Shown here: positions 34,086-43,501 of the stretch, in pieces
Position numbering within the stretch: the stretch's first letter is position 1
Layout of the letters: every line of letters begins with the position of its first letter
Assembly (NCBI RefSeq): GCF_024170005.1
Contig: NZ_JALJXJ010000007.1
Location: 124,001 to 188,000, forward strand
Length of the DNA: 64,000 nucleotides
Source: Azospirillum lipoferum
Lineage (GTDB): Bacteria > Pseudomonadota > Alphaproteobacteria > Azospirillales > Azospirillaceae
Reading direction: 5' to 3'
The notes under the pieces: generated by a model
The model's input: the letters and a program-made list of their open reading frames with translations, nothing else
What the model was told of the DNA's origin: nothing
Database searches by the model: none
Translations under genes and position numbers: made by a program

Positions 34086-36692
34086 TCACATTGCGACCGG
34101 GAGACGCGGATCCCCATCCGCCGCCGCCAGATGGCGGCTGAGCGCCGCAGCGAGGCTGCGGGGGGTGACCGGCTTGTGCAGCAGGTCGAAGCCGTGGGCG
34201 AGGGCATCGTTCTGCGGCTCGGTGCCGATCTCCCCGGTGACGATCAGGCCGGGGATCTCCGCATCATGCATTTCCCGGATGCGAAGGATCGCCTCCGTCC
34301 CGATGCGCCTGTCCCGCAGGCGGTAGTCGACGACGAGGATGTCCGGCCGGCGTCCGTCCCCTTCCAGGCTCTCCACCGCAAGGTCGGTGGACTCGGCGGC
34401 GATCACGTCGAACCTCCAGGCGCGCAGCAGGCTCTCCATTCCCGCCAGCACGATGGGGTCGTCGTCCACCACCACCGCCAGCCGCTGCTCCTTCCGCTCC
34501 GGCGATGCCGGCGCCATCTCCACCGGCGCCGCTTCCCCGGATTGGGGAGCCGGGTCGCAAGCCCCCGCCGCCAGCGGCACCGCGATGCTGAACAGCGAGC
34601 CCTGGCCGGGCTGCGAGCGGATCGTGACGGGATGGTCCAGCAGGTCTGACAGGCGGCGGACGATCGCCAGCCCGAGGCCGAGCCCCTGGTTGCGGTCGCG
34701 CTCGGGATTGTCGACCTGATAAAGCTCCTCGAAAACCCGGTCGATCTGGTCGGCCGGGATGCCGCAGCCGGTATCGCGGACCATGATCAGCAGACGGCCA
34801 CCCTCCACGCTGCATTCCACCGAAACCTCGCCCCGGTCGGTGTAGCGGATGGCGTTCTCCACCAGATTGCGCAGCATGCGGCCGAGCAGGACCCGGTCGC
34901 TGCGGATCGCGGTATGGCAGGGCATGACCCGCCATCCCAGGCCCTTTTCATGGGCCAGCGGGGCGTAGGCGTCATTCAGGCTCCGCAGCAGGTCCGACGC
35001 GCGGAACTCCTCCAGTTGCGGTGCCACGATGCCGGCATCGAGGCGGGAGATGTCGAGCAGACCGTCCAGCAGCCCTTTGAGGATTTCGAGCCCATGCTGA
35101 AGCCGGCTGAGCGCGTCGAGACCGGGCCCTTCACTGAGATGCGGGCGGAGCACCTCGGCGAACAGCAGGATCGACTGCATCGGCTGGCGCAGATCATGGC
35201 TGGCGGCGGCGAGGAAACGGCTCTTGGACCGGCCGGCCTCCTCCGCGGCGTCGCGGGCGCGGTGGATGTCGTGGATGTCGACGGCACCGCCGAACCACGC
35301 GATGATCCGGCCGCCCTGATGGATCGGGTGGGTGCGGCTGAGATGCCATCGGTAGGCGCCGTCGGCCCGGCGCAGGCGCAGTTCATAGCTGTGCGGCTGG
35401 CCGGCGGGGATGGCCGACCGCCGGACCGCCTGAATCCGCTCGACATCCTCCGGATGCAGATCCTCCATCCGGTTCTCCTCGTTCGTCATGCGGCCGGTGT
35501 AGGCGCGGAAGGCGGCATTGACATATTCCAAGGTGCCGTCGGGCCGGTTCACCCACATCATGTGCGGGGCGTTCTCCACCAGCGCGCGGGTCCGTTCCTC
35601 GCTGGCCCGGAATGCGGCGGATGCCTCCTCGTTGGCCCGCATCTGCCGGTCGAGATCCTCGACCAGCCCGTCGAACGCCAGCCCGAGGCGGCTCATCTCC
35701 GGCCCGTCCACCGCGCCGACGTGGACGGAATGGTCGCCGGCACGCCAGCGCTCGGTCGCCGCGATCAGGGCGGCGACCGGCTGATAGAGGTGCCGCCTGG
35801 CGATCAGGAATGCCGCCAGCAGGCCGAGCAGCAGCGTCGCGGCGATCCACACCAGCGACCGCTCCAGCGCGTCGTCCACGGCGTTCATCGCCGCGTCACG
35901 ATCGATGCCGACGGCCACGAAGATGTGCCGGACCCCGGCCGACAGGGGAACATAGGCGAACACCCGCTCAACCCCGTCGATTCCCGTCAGCTGGGCGGTA
36001 CCCACCGCGCCGGCGTCGAGCAGAGGGCGGAAACGCGGCGGCAGTGCGGTGCCGACCGCCCCCGGGATTGCGGGGGCATGGGCCAGCACGACGCCGTTGC
36101 TGTCGGCCACCATCAGCGCGGCATTGTCGGGCAGCGGGTGTTCGGAGAGATAGCGTTCGAGCCAGCCGAGATCGATCAGCGCCGTGACCACGCCGATCAT
36201 CCGGCCGTCGGCACCGTCGCGGCGGATCGGCAGGCCGAAGGGCATCGCGGGCTTGCCGTCGTGCCGCTGCCGGATGAACTCGCCGACGGTGAAGCCGCCG
36301 CTTTCCAGGGCGGCGCGCACATGCACCCGGTCGGCGATGGTCCGTCCGCGCAGGGCCGGATTGGTGGAGCAAAGGACGACTCCGTCCGCATCCGCGAGGT
36401 TGACCGCGAGATAATCCGGGATTCGCGTGGCCGTGCGCGTCAGCAGCACCTGGCAGCCCGTCGCATCCAGGGTCTGCGCCGAGGTCGTTTCCGCCAGCAG
36501 TTCCAGCATCTGCCGCACGCCTTCGACCAGCCGCTGCTGCTCGCCGCCCAGCAGGCTGAGCAGTTGCCGCGCATGGTCGTGGATTTCCTCCGATCGCTGG
36601 CGGCGCAGGTCGATCTGGTTCCAGACCTCCAGCGCGCAGACCGGCACCAGAGCCAGCGAAACGAGCAGCAGCAGGCGGGTCAGGAAGCTCAT
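34086..36692 (-). CDS. Membrane-bound hybrid histidine kinase (Cache-HAMP-PAS-HisKA-REC)
   Basis: Sensor of 868 aa. A first transmembrane helix at residues 5-23 is followed by a periplasmic double-Cache sensor to about residue 280, a second helix (LVWIAATLLLGLLAAFLIARR), HAMP, a PAS domain (ENAPHMMWVNRPDGTLEYVNAAFRAYTGR) with a PAC end (WFGGAVDIHD), HisKA with AASHDLRQPMQSILLFAEVL, a HATPase (ENAIRYTDRGEV; GLGLGLAIVRRL), and a C-terminal receiver with ILVVDYRLRD. The DLRQP variant and terminal receiver are typical of phosphorelay kinases. Ligand unknown. Confidence 0.92.
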   Translation of the reverse strand: MSFLTRLLLLVSLALVPVCALEVWNQIDLRRQRSEEIHDHARQLLSLLGGEQQRLVEGVRQMLELLAETTSAQTLDATGCQVLLTRTATRIPDYLAVNLADADGVVLCSTNPALRGRTIADRVHVRAALESGGFTVGEFIRQRHDGKPAMPFGLPIRRDGADGRMIGVVTALIDLGWLERYLSEHPLPDNAALMVADSNGVVLAHAPAIPGAVGTALPPRFRPLLDAGAVGTAQLTGIDGVERVFAYVPLSAGVRHIFVAVGIDRDAAMNAVDDALERSLVWIAATLLLGLLAAFLIARRHLYQPVAALIAATERWRAGDHSVHVGAVDGPEMSRLGLAFDGLVEDLDRQMRANEEASAAFRASEERTRALVENAPHMMWVNRPDGTLEYVNAAFRAYTGRMTNEENRMEDLHPEDVERIQAVRRSAIPAGQPHSYELRLRRADGAYRWHLSRTHPIHQGGRIIAWFGGAVDIHDIHRARDAAEEAGRSKSRFLAAASHDLRQPMQSILLFAEVLRPHLSEGPGLDALSRLQHGLEILKGLLDGLLDISRLDAGIVAPQLEEFRASDLLRSLNDAYAPLAHEKGLGWRVMPCHTAIRSDRVLLGRMLRNLVENAIRYTDRGEVSVECSVEGGRLLIMVRDTGCGIPADQIDRVFEELYQVDNPERDRNQGLGLGLAIVRRLSDLLDHPVTIRSQPGQGSLFSIAVPLAAGACDPAPQSGEAAPVEMAPASPERKEQRLAVVVDDDPIVLAGMESLLRAWRFDVIAAESTDLAVESLEGDGRRPDILVVDYRLRDRRIGTEAILRIREMHDAEIPGLIVTGEIGTEPQNDALAHGFDLLHKPVTPRSLAAALSRHLAAADGDPRLPVAM

Positions 36693-36842
36693 GGCGCCTC
36701 CATTCCGAGTCCGGCCCGGATCCTGCTTTCGGCCCCGATCCGGTCAATGGCTCCGCGGGATGTGACCGTCATGCCCCATCTCCCATCCGGTCCTGTCTTA
36801 TACATAACCGTTTGGAAGGGCTGATTGCTGCCGCTATCCGGG

Positions 36843-37217
36843 TTACCCCGCCGCGATGGCGCTGTTCAGGGAGGTAATCAGGACATGGGCGTCGACGGGC
36901 TTGCCCAACACGTCGCGGGCACCGCCGCCCAGCGCGCGCCGCCGCGTGCCGTCATCGGCATAGGAGGTCATGAACAGGATCGGCGGGTGCCCGCCCCCCT
37001 CGGCATTCAGCCGTTCCTGCAACTCCAGCCCGGACAGGCCGGGCATGCGCACGTCCAGGATGATGCAGGCGATCCCCGTCCGGTCGGTCAGCGCCAGGAA
37101 ATCCTCGGCGGAGACGAAGGAGCGGCAGCGGAAACCGACGGATCGCAGCAAATCGTCCAGCGCCTCGCGGATCGCCTCGTCGTCATCGACTACCGCTATC
37201 AGGGGTGCGTTGGACAC
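36843..37217 (-). CDS. Single-domain response regulator
   Basis: Receiver-only protein of 124 aa: acidic cluster VVDDDEAIREAL, phospho-acceptor Asp55 (IILDVRMPGLSG), the switch Thr/Ser (FMTSYADD) and Lys in LGKPVDAH. It has no output domain, so it may shuttle phosphate from the hybrid kinase whose gene starts 150 bp downstream. Its sequence is FixJ-like. It is flanked by inverted copies of CTGTCTTATA (36793-36802 and 37336-37345). Confidence 0.9.
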   Translation of the reverse strand: MSNAPLIAVVDDDEAIREALDDLLRSVGFRCRSFVSAEDFLALTDRTGIACIILDVRMPGLSGLELQERLNAEGGGHPPILFMTSYADDGTRRRALGGGARDVLGKPVDAHVLITSLNSAIAAG

Positions 37218-37379
37218 GTCGTACTGCCTTGACCGAACAGGGGACCGAATGGAGCGCCATTCGCGGACGCCACGCGCATCCTATCCGGACGGGGCAGGCG
37301 GGAGATACCACACCTAGGTCTAGAGGAGGGACTTATATAAGACAGAACTGATCCCGCACCCCTACACCTCTCCCGGCCG

Positions 37380-38027
37380 TCACTCCTGCTGGCCGAGCAC
37401 CTCAACCTTGCGGACGAGGTCGGCGACGGAGCGCACCTGCATCTTCCGCATCACCTTGCCGCGGTGGAGCTTCACCGTCACCTCGCTGATGCCGAGATCG
37501 CCGGCGATCTGCTTGTTCAGCCGGCCCTTGACCACCTCGGCCATCACCTCGCGCTCCCGCGGGGTCAGCGTCGCCGCCAAGGTCTCCACCGTCATCGTGG
37601 CGGCCCGCTGGTTCCGCCGGGAGCGGTCGCGAGCGATGGCGGCCCCGACCGCGTCCAGCATGTCCTGGTCGCGGAAGGGCTTGATCAGGAAGTCGGTCGC
37701 CCCCGCCTTCATCGCGCGGACGGACATCGGCACGTCGGCGAAGCCGGTCATGAAGACGATGGGCAGCGCGATGCCCAGGCTGTCCAGCCTGGTCTGGAAC
37801 TCCAGCCCGCCCAGGCCGGGAAGCCGCACGTCGAGGATCAGGCAGCCCAGCCGGTCGGGAAGGGCCGCCGCCAGCAGCTCCGCCGTGCTGCCAAAGGCGC
37901 GGGCTTCGATGCCGACCGAGTGCAGAAGGTCGACCACCGCCTCCCGCATGCCGGCATCGTCGTCGACGATCAGGACCAGCGGGTCGTTTTTGACAGGTTC
38001 CGGCGACGGAGCGGCTTTGTGGGGCAT
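37380..38027 (-). CDS. FixJ-family response regulator (REC-LuxR HTH)
   Basis: Response regulator of 215 aa. Receiver with Asp66 (LILDVRLPGLGG), MTGFADVPMSVRAMKAGATDFLIKP (the FixJ-type alpha4-beta5 region), then a LuxR-type HTH at about residues 150-200: LTPREREVMAEVVKGRLNKQIAGDLGISEVTVKLHRGKVM. It starts 5 bp after the upstream histidine-kinase gene and is almost certainly that kinase's partner. Candidate binding repeats lie upstream of the kinase gene at 39799-39829. Confidence 0.93.
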   Translation of the reverse strand: MPHKAAPSPEPVKNDPLVLIVDDDAGMREAVVDLLHSVGIEARAFGSTAELLAAALPDRLGCLILDVRLPGLGGLEFQTRLDSLGIALPIVFMTGFADVPMSVRAMKAGATDFLIKPFRDQDMLDAVGAAIARDRSRRNQRAATMTVETLAATLTPREREVMAEVVKGRLNKQIAGDLGISEVTVKLHRGKVMRKMQVRSVADLVRKVEVLGQQE

Positions 38028-38032
38028 GGCGG

Positions 38033-39730
38033 TCAGTCCTCTCGTGCCGCGGCCAGCGGGAAGGCCGGTGGTTCGATGAATGGCGGTTGGGGGGATGGCG
38101 GGAGCGCCGCCGGGATGGTGAACTCGAACACCGCCCCGCCGTCCGGATGGTTGCGGGCGGTCAGCGTTCCGCCGCAGGATTCGATGGTGGACCGGCAGAT
38201 GGCGAGCCCCATGCCCATGCCGTCCGGCCGGGTGGTGAAGAAGGGATCGAACAGGCGGGCGCTGCTGGTCTCGTCGATGCCCGGGCCGCGGTCGCGCACG
38301 GCGACCGTCACCTGCGACCCGCTTTCCTGGCCGCTTTCCAGGCTGTCCCCCAGCCTGTCCACGGTGACGCTCAATTCACGCCGGCGGCTGCCCGCCTCCA
38401 CCCCCGCCTCCACCCCCATTTCCACCATGGCGTGCAGGCCGTTGGTGACGAGGTTGATCAGCACCTGCTGCAAGCCGACCCGGCTGCCCCGCACCGGCGG
38501 AGCATCGGGAGCGAAACCGGTGACCAGAACGGCCCCGGCAGCCGACAGTTCACGCTCCAGCAGCAGCGCCACCTCGTCCACCAGCTGGCGCAGGTCGATG
38601 GTCTCGTCGCAGCGGGTGTCCTTGACCAGCATGCCGCGCGTCCGCTGTATGATTTCGGCCGCCCGCTGCCCGTCGCGGACGATGCGGTCGGCCGCCTTGG
38701 CGGCGGTGCCGATGTCCGGCTGGTCGCGGCGCAGCCAACGCAGGCAGGCCTGCGCGTTGAGCACGATGGCCCCCAGCGGCTGGTTCAGCTCATGCGCGAT
38801 GGAGGCGGATAGCGCGCCCAGCGTGGCGGCGCGCGCGGCGCGGGCGAGTTCGGCCTGCGCGGCCAGCAGCGCCTCCTGCGTGCGTTCGCGCTGGGTGATG
38901 TCGACGACGCCGACCACCACCTGATCGAAGCCAACGCCGTCGTCGGGAAAACTGATGCCCAGCAGCACCGTCAGGGTGCGCCCGTCCGCCGTGATCAGCT
39001 GCGCCCGCCCTTCGAAGCGGTCGCGCCCTTCCCAAAGCGCCAGCAGGACCTGCAGCATCGCCGGATCGCCGGCGGGCAGGAAGCGGTCGAGCGACCCCAG
39101 CACCGCCGGCCGGCCAACGGCCCCCAGCATCTCGACGGTGGCGTCGTTGACGTTGGTGGTGACGATCAGCGCGCCGATGTCCCGCGCCCAGCCGGGATCG
39201 GACTGCGCGTGGGCGGCGAGGTCCGTCACCCCGCTTGCCCGCAGCGCGTCGAGCGCCGCCTTCACCGCGGTGAAGTCCTGCTCCCACAGGGAAATGCGCG
39301 CCTGTTCGAACATGCAGCGGTAGCGCTTTTCGCTGCGCGCCAGCGCGGCATTGGCCCGCAGCAGCAGCGCCCGCGAATCATGGTCCCGCACCAGCAGCGC
39401 GCCGGTGATCAGGATGGCCGCCAGCGACACGCCGCAGCGCAGGACCGCCGACAGGTCCATGTCCTGCCAGTGCGACAGGAAGAAGGACAGCACCGCCAGC
39501 AGCGCGCAGCCGGCGGCCACCCGCAGGATCCCCCGCCGCGACAGCATTGTGGCGGCCAGCAGCAGGACCAGGACATAGAGGACGGCGATGGCGCTTTCGA
39601 TGTCGGTGAAGGTGTCGACGATGAACACCGCGAAGGCCAGCGGGATCGACAGCAGGCCGAGACGGTGCTCGACCGGCCGACCGGTTGCCTGCGAACCGCC
39701 CCACACTGCGTCGCCCATTGCACCGCCCAT
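38033..39730 (-). CDS. Membrane histidine kinase, FixL-like partner of the FixJ-type regulator
   Basis: Kinase of 565 aa. Three to four hydrophobic helices in the first about 110 residues (LLSIPLAFAVFIVDTFTDIESAIAVLYVLVLLLAATML and following) form a membrane sensor without a periplasmic domain. Next come a PAS-like domain, HisKA with His in SASIAHELNQPLGAIVLNAQACLRWL (the FixL/DctB type), and HATPase (RDRGPGIDE; GMGMGLAICRSTIES). ATG 39730 with GGAG 8 bp upstream is preferred over several earlier in-frame starts. Operonic with the response regulator. Confidence 0.9.
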   Translation of the reverse strand: MGGAMGDAVWGGSQATGRPVEHRLGLLSIPLAFAVFIVDTFTDIESAIAVLYVLVLLLAATMLSRRGILRVAAGCALLAVLSFFLSHWQDMDLSAVLRCGVSLAAILITGALLVRDHDSRALLLRANAALARSEKRYRCMFEQARISLWEQDFTAVKAALDALRASGVTDLAAHAQSDPGWARDIGALIVTTNVNDATVEMLGAVGRPAVLGSLDRFLPAGDPAMLQVLLALWEGRDRFEGRAQLITADGRTLTVLLGISFPDDGVGFDQVVVGVVDITQRERTQEALLAAQAELARAARAATLGALSASIAHELNQPLGAIVLNAQACLRWLRRDQPDIGTAAKAADRIVRDGQRAAEIIQRTRGMLVKDTRCDETIDLRQLVDEVALLLERELSAAGAVLVTGFAPDAPPVRGSRVGLQQVLINLVTNGLHAMVEMGVEAGVEAGSRRRELSVTVDRLGDSLESGQESGSQVTVAVRDRGPGIDETSSARLFDPFFTTRPDGMGMGLAICRSTIESCGGTLTARNHPDGGAVFEFTIPAALPPSPQPPFIEPPAFPLAAARED

Positions 39731-39798
39731 ACGCCAGTCTCCAACCCTGCGGTGTGCCGTTCCGGTTCCGGCAGCTTGCATGCGGGCGCCGTCCAAGT

Positions 39799-39829
39799 CT
39801 TGAACGATCTGGTCACGACTTGAACGATC
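39799..39829. promoter_or_regulatory. Tandem direct repeats CTTGAACGATC
   Basis: Two exact 11-bp copies, 39799-39809 and 39819-39829, repeat period 20 bp (about two helical turns), in the 215-bp gap between the FixL-like kinase gene and the divergent flavoprotein gene. Same-face direct repeats are typical of response-regulator binding. The FixJ-type protein next door is the natural candidate, but this is inference. Confidence 0.45.
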
Positions 39830-39945
39830 CCGTTTGGTTGCAGCAAGTCATACCTTGGTTTGCTTGAGGGAGCTGCGGGACCGGCGCTACCATATCCGCC
39901 CCACCGATTTCCCCTGACGAACGCAACCGGCCGCAGGAGCCTGCC

Positions 39946-41316
39946 ATGCTCGACGCCATCATCATCGGAGCCGGCCAGGCCGGGCCGCCGCTCGCCGAGC
40001 GCCTTGCCGCCGCGGGGATGAGCGTGGCGGTGATCGAGCGCAAGCTGTTCGGCGGCACCTGCGTCAACACCGGCTGCACCCCGACCAAGACGCTGATCGC
40101 CAGCGCCCGCGTCGCCCGGATGGCCCGGCGCGCCGCCGAATACGGTGTCATGCTGGACGGCCCGGTGCGCATCGACATGGCCCGGGTCAAGGCGCGCAAG
40201 GACGAGGTTTCCGGCCGCTCGCGCCGGAATGTCGAACGCTGGCTGCGCGGCATGCCCAACTGCCGGGTGTTGCAGGGCCATGCCCGCCTCGAATCGCCGA
40301 ATAGCGTGCGCGTCGGCGACGAGCTGCTGACGGCGGAGCGCATCTTCCTCAACGTCGGCGCCCGCGCCACGATTCCGGACATGCCCGGCGTGCGCGACGT
40401 CGACGTCCTGACCAGCGGCACCATCCTCGACCTCGACCATGTGCCGCGGCATCTGGTGGTGGTCGGCGGCAGCTACATCGGCCTGGAATTCGCCCAGATG
40501 TACCGCCGCTTCGGTGCCGAGGTGACGGTGGTGGAGAAGGGCGAGCGGCTGATCGGCCGCGAGGACCCCGACGTGTCCGACGCGATCCGGGAACTGCTGG
40601 AGAAGGAGGGGGTGACCGTCCGCCTGTCGGCCGACTGCATCCGCTTCGCCCCCCATGCCGACGGCGTCGAGGTCGGGGTGAACTGCGCGTCCGGCAGCCC
40701 GTCCGTGGTGGGGAGCCATGTGCTGCTGGCGGTCGGCCGCACGCCGAACACCGACGACCTCAGCCTCGACCGCGCCGGCGTGGTGAGGGATTCCCGTGGC
40801 TTCATCACGGTGGACGACAAGCTGCGCACCAATGTGCCTGGCATCTGGGCGATGGGCGACTGCAACGGGCGCGGCGCCTTCACCCACACCGCCTACAATG
40901 ACTTCGAGATCGTCGCCGCCAACCTGCTGGACGGCGACCCGCGCAGCGTCGACGACCGCATCCAGGCCTATGCGCTCTACACCGATCCACCGCTGGCGCG
41001 CGTCGGCATGACCGACGAGGCGGTCCGCCGCTCCGGCCGGCGGGCGCTGGTCGGCCAGCGGCCGATGACCCGCGTCGGCCGTGCGGTGGAAAAGGGGGAG
41101 GCACAGGGCTTCATGCGGATCGTCGTCGATGCCGACAGCCGGGAGATCCTCGGGGCCGCCATCCTCGGCCCCGGCGGCGACGAGGCGATCCACGGCGTGC
41201 TCGACATGATGTATGCCAAGGCGCCCTACCCCACCCTGCAACGCGCCGTCCACATCCACCCGACCGTCGCCGAACTGCTTCCGACCCTGCTGGGTGAACT
41301 GAAGCCGCTGGAGTGA
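39946..41316 (+). CDS. FAD-dependent pyridine-nucleotide disulfide oxidoreductase (mercuric-reductase-like)
   Basis: Flavoenzyme of 456 aa. FAD-binding GxGxxG as IIIGAGQAGPPLAERL, redox-active disulfide Cys39/Cys44 (GGTCVNTGCTPTKTL), NAD-binding motif VVVGGSYIGLEFAQMY, second FAD motif IWAMGDCNGRGAFTH, and a C-terminal HIHPTVAELLPT with the catalytic His438/Glu443. There is no N-terminal MerA metal-binding domain and no terminal Cys pair, so mercury reduction is unlikely. The exact substrate is unknown. Divergent from the FixL-like kinase. Confidence 0.92.
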   Translation: MLDAIIIGAGQAGPPLAERLAAAGMSVAVIERKLFGGTCVNTGCTPTKTLIASARVARMARRAAEYGVMLDGPVRIDMARVKARKDEVSGRSRRNVERWLRGMPNCRVLQGHARLESPNSVRVGDELLTAERIFLNVGARATIPDMPGVRDVDVLTSGTILDLDHVPRHLVVVGGSYIGLEFAQMYRRFGAEVTVVEKGERLIGREDPDVSDAIRELLEKEGVTVRLSADCIRFAPHADGVEVGVNCASGSPSVVGSHVLLAVGRTPNTDDLSLDRAGVVRDSRGFITVDDKLRTNVPGIWAMGDCNGRGAFTHTAYNDFEIVAANLLDGDPRSVDDRIQAYALYTDPPLARVGMTDEAVRRSGRRALVGQRPMTRVGRAVEKGEAQGFMRIVVDADSREILGAAILGPGGDEAIHGVLDMMYAKAPYPTLQRAVHIHPTVAELLPTLLGELKPLE

Positions 41317-41345
41317 AGCGGGGGCCGGGGGGTCGCCCTGACGCG

Positions 41346-42272
41346 TCAGCCCGTTGCCGCCATCCGCTCCTGAAACACCTCCTGCAAGAAGGCCAGGAAA
41401 GCGCGCACCGCCGGGTTGGTGCGGCGGCTTGCCGGCCAGAGCGCCGTGATGTTGTGCCGCTCGACGGCGAAGTCCGACAGCACCGGAACCAGTTCGCCGC
41501 GCGCCACATAGGGGGCGGTGATGAAGGTGGCGGCGATGCCGATGCCGCCGCCGGCCGCCAGCGTCGCCACCAGCGCGTCGCTGACATCGACGACGATGCC
41601 CGAAGGCGGCACGACCTCCACCAGCCGGTCGCCGATCCGGAAGGGCCAGCGCAACGTCTGCCCCGTGCTTTGATAGCGCAGGCTGACGGTGTCGTGCCCT
41701 TCCAAGTCGTTCGGGTGGGCTGGCGCCCCGCGGGCCGCCAGATAGGCCGGTGCGGCGAAGCAGCAGAAGCGATGCGGCGCCAGCCGGCGCGACAGCAGTC
41801 TTGAATCAGCAAGCTCGCCGATCCGCACCGCGACGTCGATTCCTTCCTCGATCAGGTCGACCATCCGGTCGCTCAGGCGCAGATCGACCGTCACCTTGGG
41901 GTGGAGCCGCCGGAACGCCGGCAGTGCCGGGGCGATGACATGGACGCCGATCGGCAGCGATGCCGCGACCCGCAGCATGCCGGACGGCTCCGACCGGGCC
42001 GCCATCGCCGTCTGCTCGATCTCCTCGGCATCGCGCAGCAGCCTCAACGCCCGCTCATGCAACTCGTGCCCCTCCGCCGTCAGCGTCAGGGAACGCGTCG
42101 TGCGGGTGAACAGCGATACCCCCAGCCGCTGCTCCAGCCGCTGCACGCTCTTGCTGACGGCCGAGGGCGAAACCGACAGCGAATGGGCGGCGGCGGTGAA
42201 GCTGCCCAGCGATCCGGCCCGTGCAAAGGCGAGCAGTCCGGTCAGCCGCTCCAGGGCGATTTGTTCCTTCAT
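41346..42272 (-). CDS. LysR-family transcriptional regulator
   Basis: Regulator of 308 aa starting [71 protein letters not shown]. The effector domain follows the CrgA/DmlR pattern ([26 protein letters not shown]). ATG 42272 is used because the upstream in-frame sequence lacks family likeness. Divergent from an NADP-dependent oxidoreductase gene, its probable target, with a LysR-type dyad between them. Confidence 0.92.
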   Translation of the reverse strand: MKEQIALERLTGLLAFARAGSLGSFTAAAHSLSVSPSAVSKSVQRLEQRLGVSLFTRTTRSLTLTAEGHELHERALRLLRDAEEIEQTAMAARSEPSGMLRVAASLPIGVHVIAPALPAFRRLHPKVTVDLRLSDRMVDLIEEGIDVAVRIGELADSRLLSRRLAPHRFCCFAAPAYLAARGAPAHPNDLEGHDTVSLRYQSTGQTLRWPFRIGDRLVEVVPPSGIVVDVSDALVATLAAGGGIGIAATFITAPYVARGELVPVLSDFAVERHNITALWPASRRTNPAVRAFLAFLQEVFQERMAATG

Positions 42273-42286
42273 GGCATCAGTAAAGT

Positions 42287-42305
42287 GATATCGGCGCCAA
42301 TTATC
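42287..42305. promoter_or_regulatory. Candidate LysR operator (GATA-N11-TATC)
   Basis: GATA (42287-42290), 11 bases, TATC (42302-42305): an exact dyad obeying the LysR T-N11-A rule, in the 92-bp divergent gap. The region is A+T-rich compared with the flanking genes. Confidence 0.5.
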
Positions 42306-42364
42306 AATGGGCAACCGCCGGCCATATGCTCGTCCGATCCCGATGCCTTGCAATGGAGACCATG

Positions 42365-43381
42365 ATGACCAAGACGATGAAAGCGGTCCGGCTGCATGCC
42401 TTCGGCGGTCCGGAGGTTCTGGTTTACGAGGACGCGCCGAAGCCCGAACCGAAGCCGGGCGAGGTGCTGATCCGCGTCCACGCGGTCGGCGTCAACCCAC
42501 CCGACTGGTACCTGCGCGACGGCTACCGCATGCTTCCGCCCGAATGGCAGCCGCAGGTCTCCTTCCCCGTGATCGTCGGAACCGACGTGTCCGGCGTGGT
42601 CGAGGCCGTCGCCGATGATGTGCGGACCTTCGCGGCCGGCGACGAGGTCTATGCAATGATCCGCTTTCCCACCGGCCTCGCCGGGGACAGCCGGGCCTAT
42701 GCGCAGTATGTCACCGCACCGGTGACGGATGTCGGGCGCAAACCGGCCGGGATCGACCATCTGCATGCCGCCGCGGCCCCGATGTCGCTGCTGACCGCCT
42801 GGCAGTTCCTGATCGATCTGGGTCACGGCGAACCGAATCCGCTTCAGCCGCACCAGCACCGGCCGGTGCCGCTCGACGGCAAGACGGTGCTGGTCAACGG
42901 CGCCGCCGGCGGGGTCGGACATCTCGCCCTGCAACTCGCGAAATGGCGGGGCGCGCGCGTCATCGCCGTGGCCTCCGGCCGGCACGAGGCGCTTCTGCGC
43001 GGCTTCGGCGCCGACGAGGTCATCGATTACGCCAGGACCAGGGCCGAGGATGTCGTGCGCGGGGTCGATCTCGTCGTCGACGCGGTCGGCGGCCCATCCT
43101 CCGCCCGTTTCCTGGCCACGCTGAAGCGTGGCGGCGCCCTGTTCCCCATCTTCCCGCTCGGTCTCGACGCCGCCGCCGAGGCGGAACAGCTGGGCGTCAC
43201 GATCTCTGCGACGCAGGTCCGCTCCAACGGCGCGCAGCTGACGGAGATCGCAAGCCTCCTGGACGACGGCACCATCCGCATCGCCATCGACAGCGTCTTC
43301 CCGCTCGCCGACGCCCGGCAGGCGCACGAGCGCGCCGCCACGGGCCATCTTCAGGGCAAGATCGTGCTCACCGCCGGCTGA
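42365..43381 (+). CDS. NADP-dependent zinc-less alcohol dehydrogenase / quinone oxidoreductase
   Basis: Medium-chain dehydrogenase/reductase of 338 aa. N-terminal GroES-like domain ([41 protein letters not shown]), then a Rossmann domain with the [21 protein letters not shown] motif. The zinc ligands of classical alcohol dehydrogenases are absent, as in quinone oxidoreductases. ATG 42365 with GGAG 6 bp upstream is preferred among three near Mets. Probably induced through the divergent LysR regulator. Confidence 0.92.
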   Translation: MTKTMKAVRLHAFGGPEVLVYEDAPKPEPKPGEVLIRVHAVGVNPPDWYLRDGYRMLPPEWQPQVSFPVIVGTDVSGVVEAVADDVRTFAAGDEVYAMIRFPTGLAGDSRAYAQYVTAPVTDVGRKPAGIDHLHAAAAPMSLLTAWQFLIDLGHGEPNPLQPHQHRPVPLDGKTVLVNGAAGGVGHLALQLAKWRGARVIAVASGRHEALLRGFGADEVIDYARTRAEDVVRGVDLVVDAVGGPSSARFLATLKRGGALFPIFPLGLDAAAEAEQLGVTISATQVRSNGAQLTEIASLLDDGTIRIAIDSVFPLADARQAHERAATGHLQGKIVLTAG

Positions 43382-43501
43382 GCCGGTGCTCCCGCCACGC
43401 ATTGCAGGCCGGCGGTGATCGGATGCGGCGACCGCAACACGGCCATAACGCCTTCTGGTACCATGAAAACCATGGAGAAGCCGGGACCGGAAGGAAGAAG
43501 C

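Noticed and set aside
30538..34326. A 1262-codon plus-strand open frame.
   Set aside because: It is antisense to the kinase and KaiC-like genes, has Gln/His/Arg-rich low-complexity sequence and arises from GC-rich codon bias.
36793..36810. Likeness of CTGTCTTATACATAA to a Tn5 mosaic end.
   Set aside because: Two bases are missing, there is no transposase and no matching partner end.
39946..41316. Mercuric reductase.
   Set aside because: The disulfide and His-Glu motifs are present, but the N-terminal metal-binding domain, the C-terminal Cys pair and other mer genes are absent.
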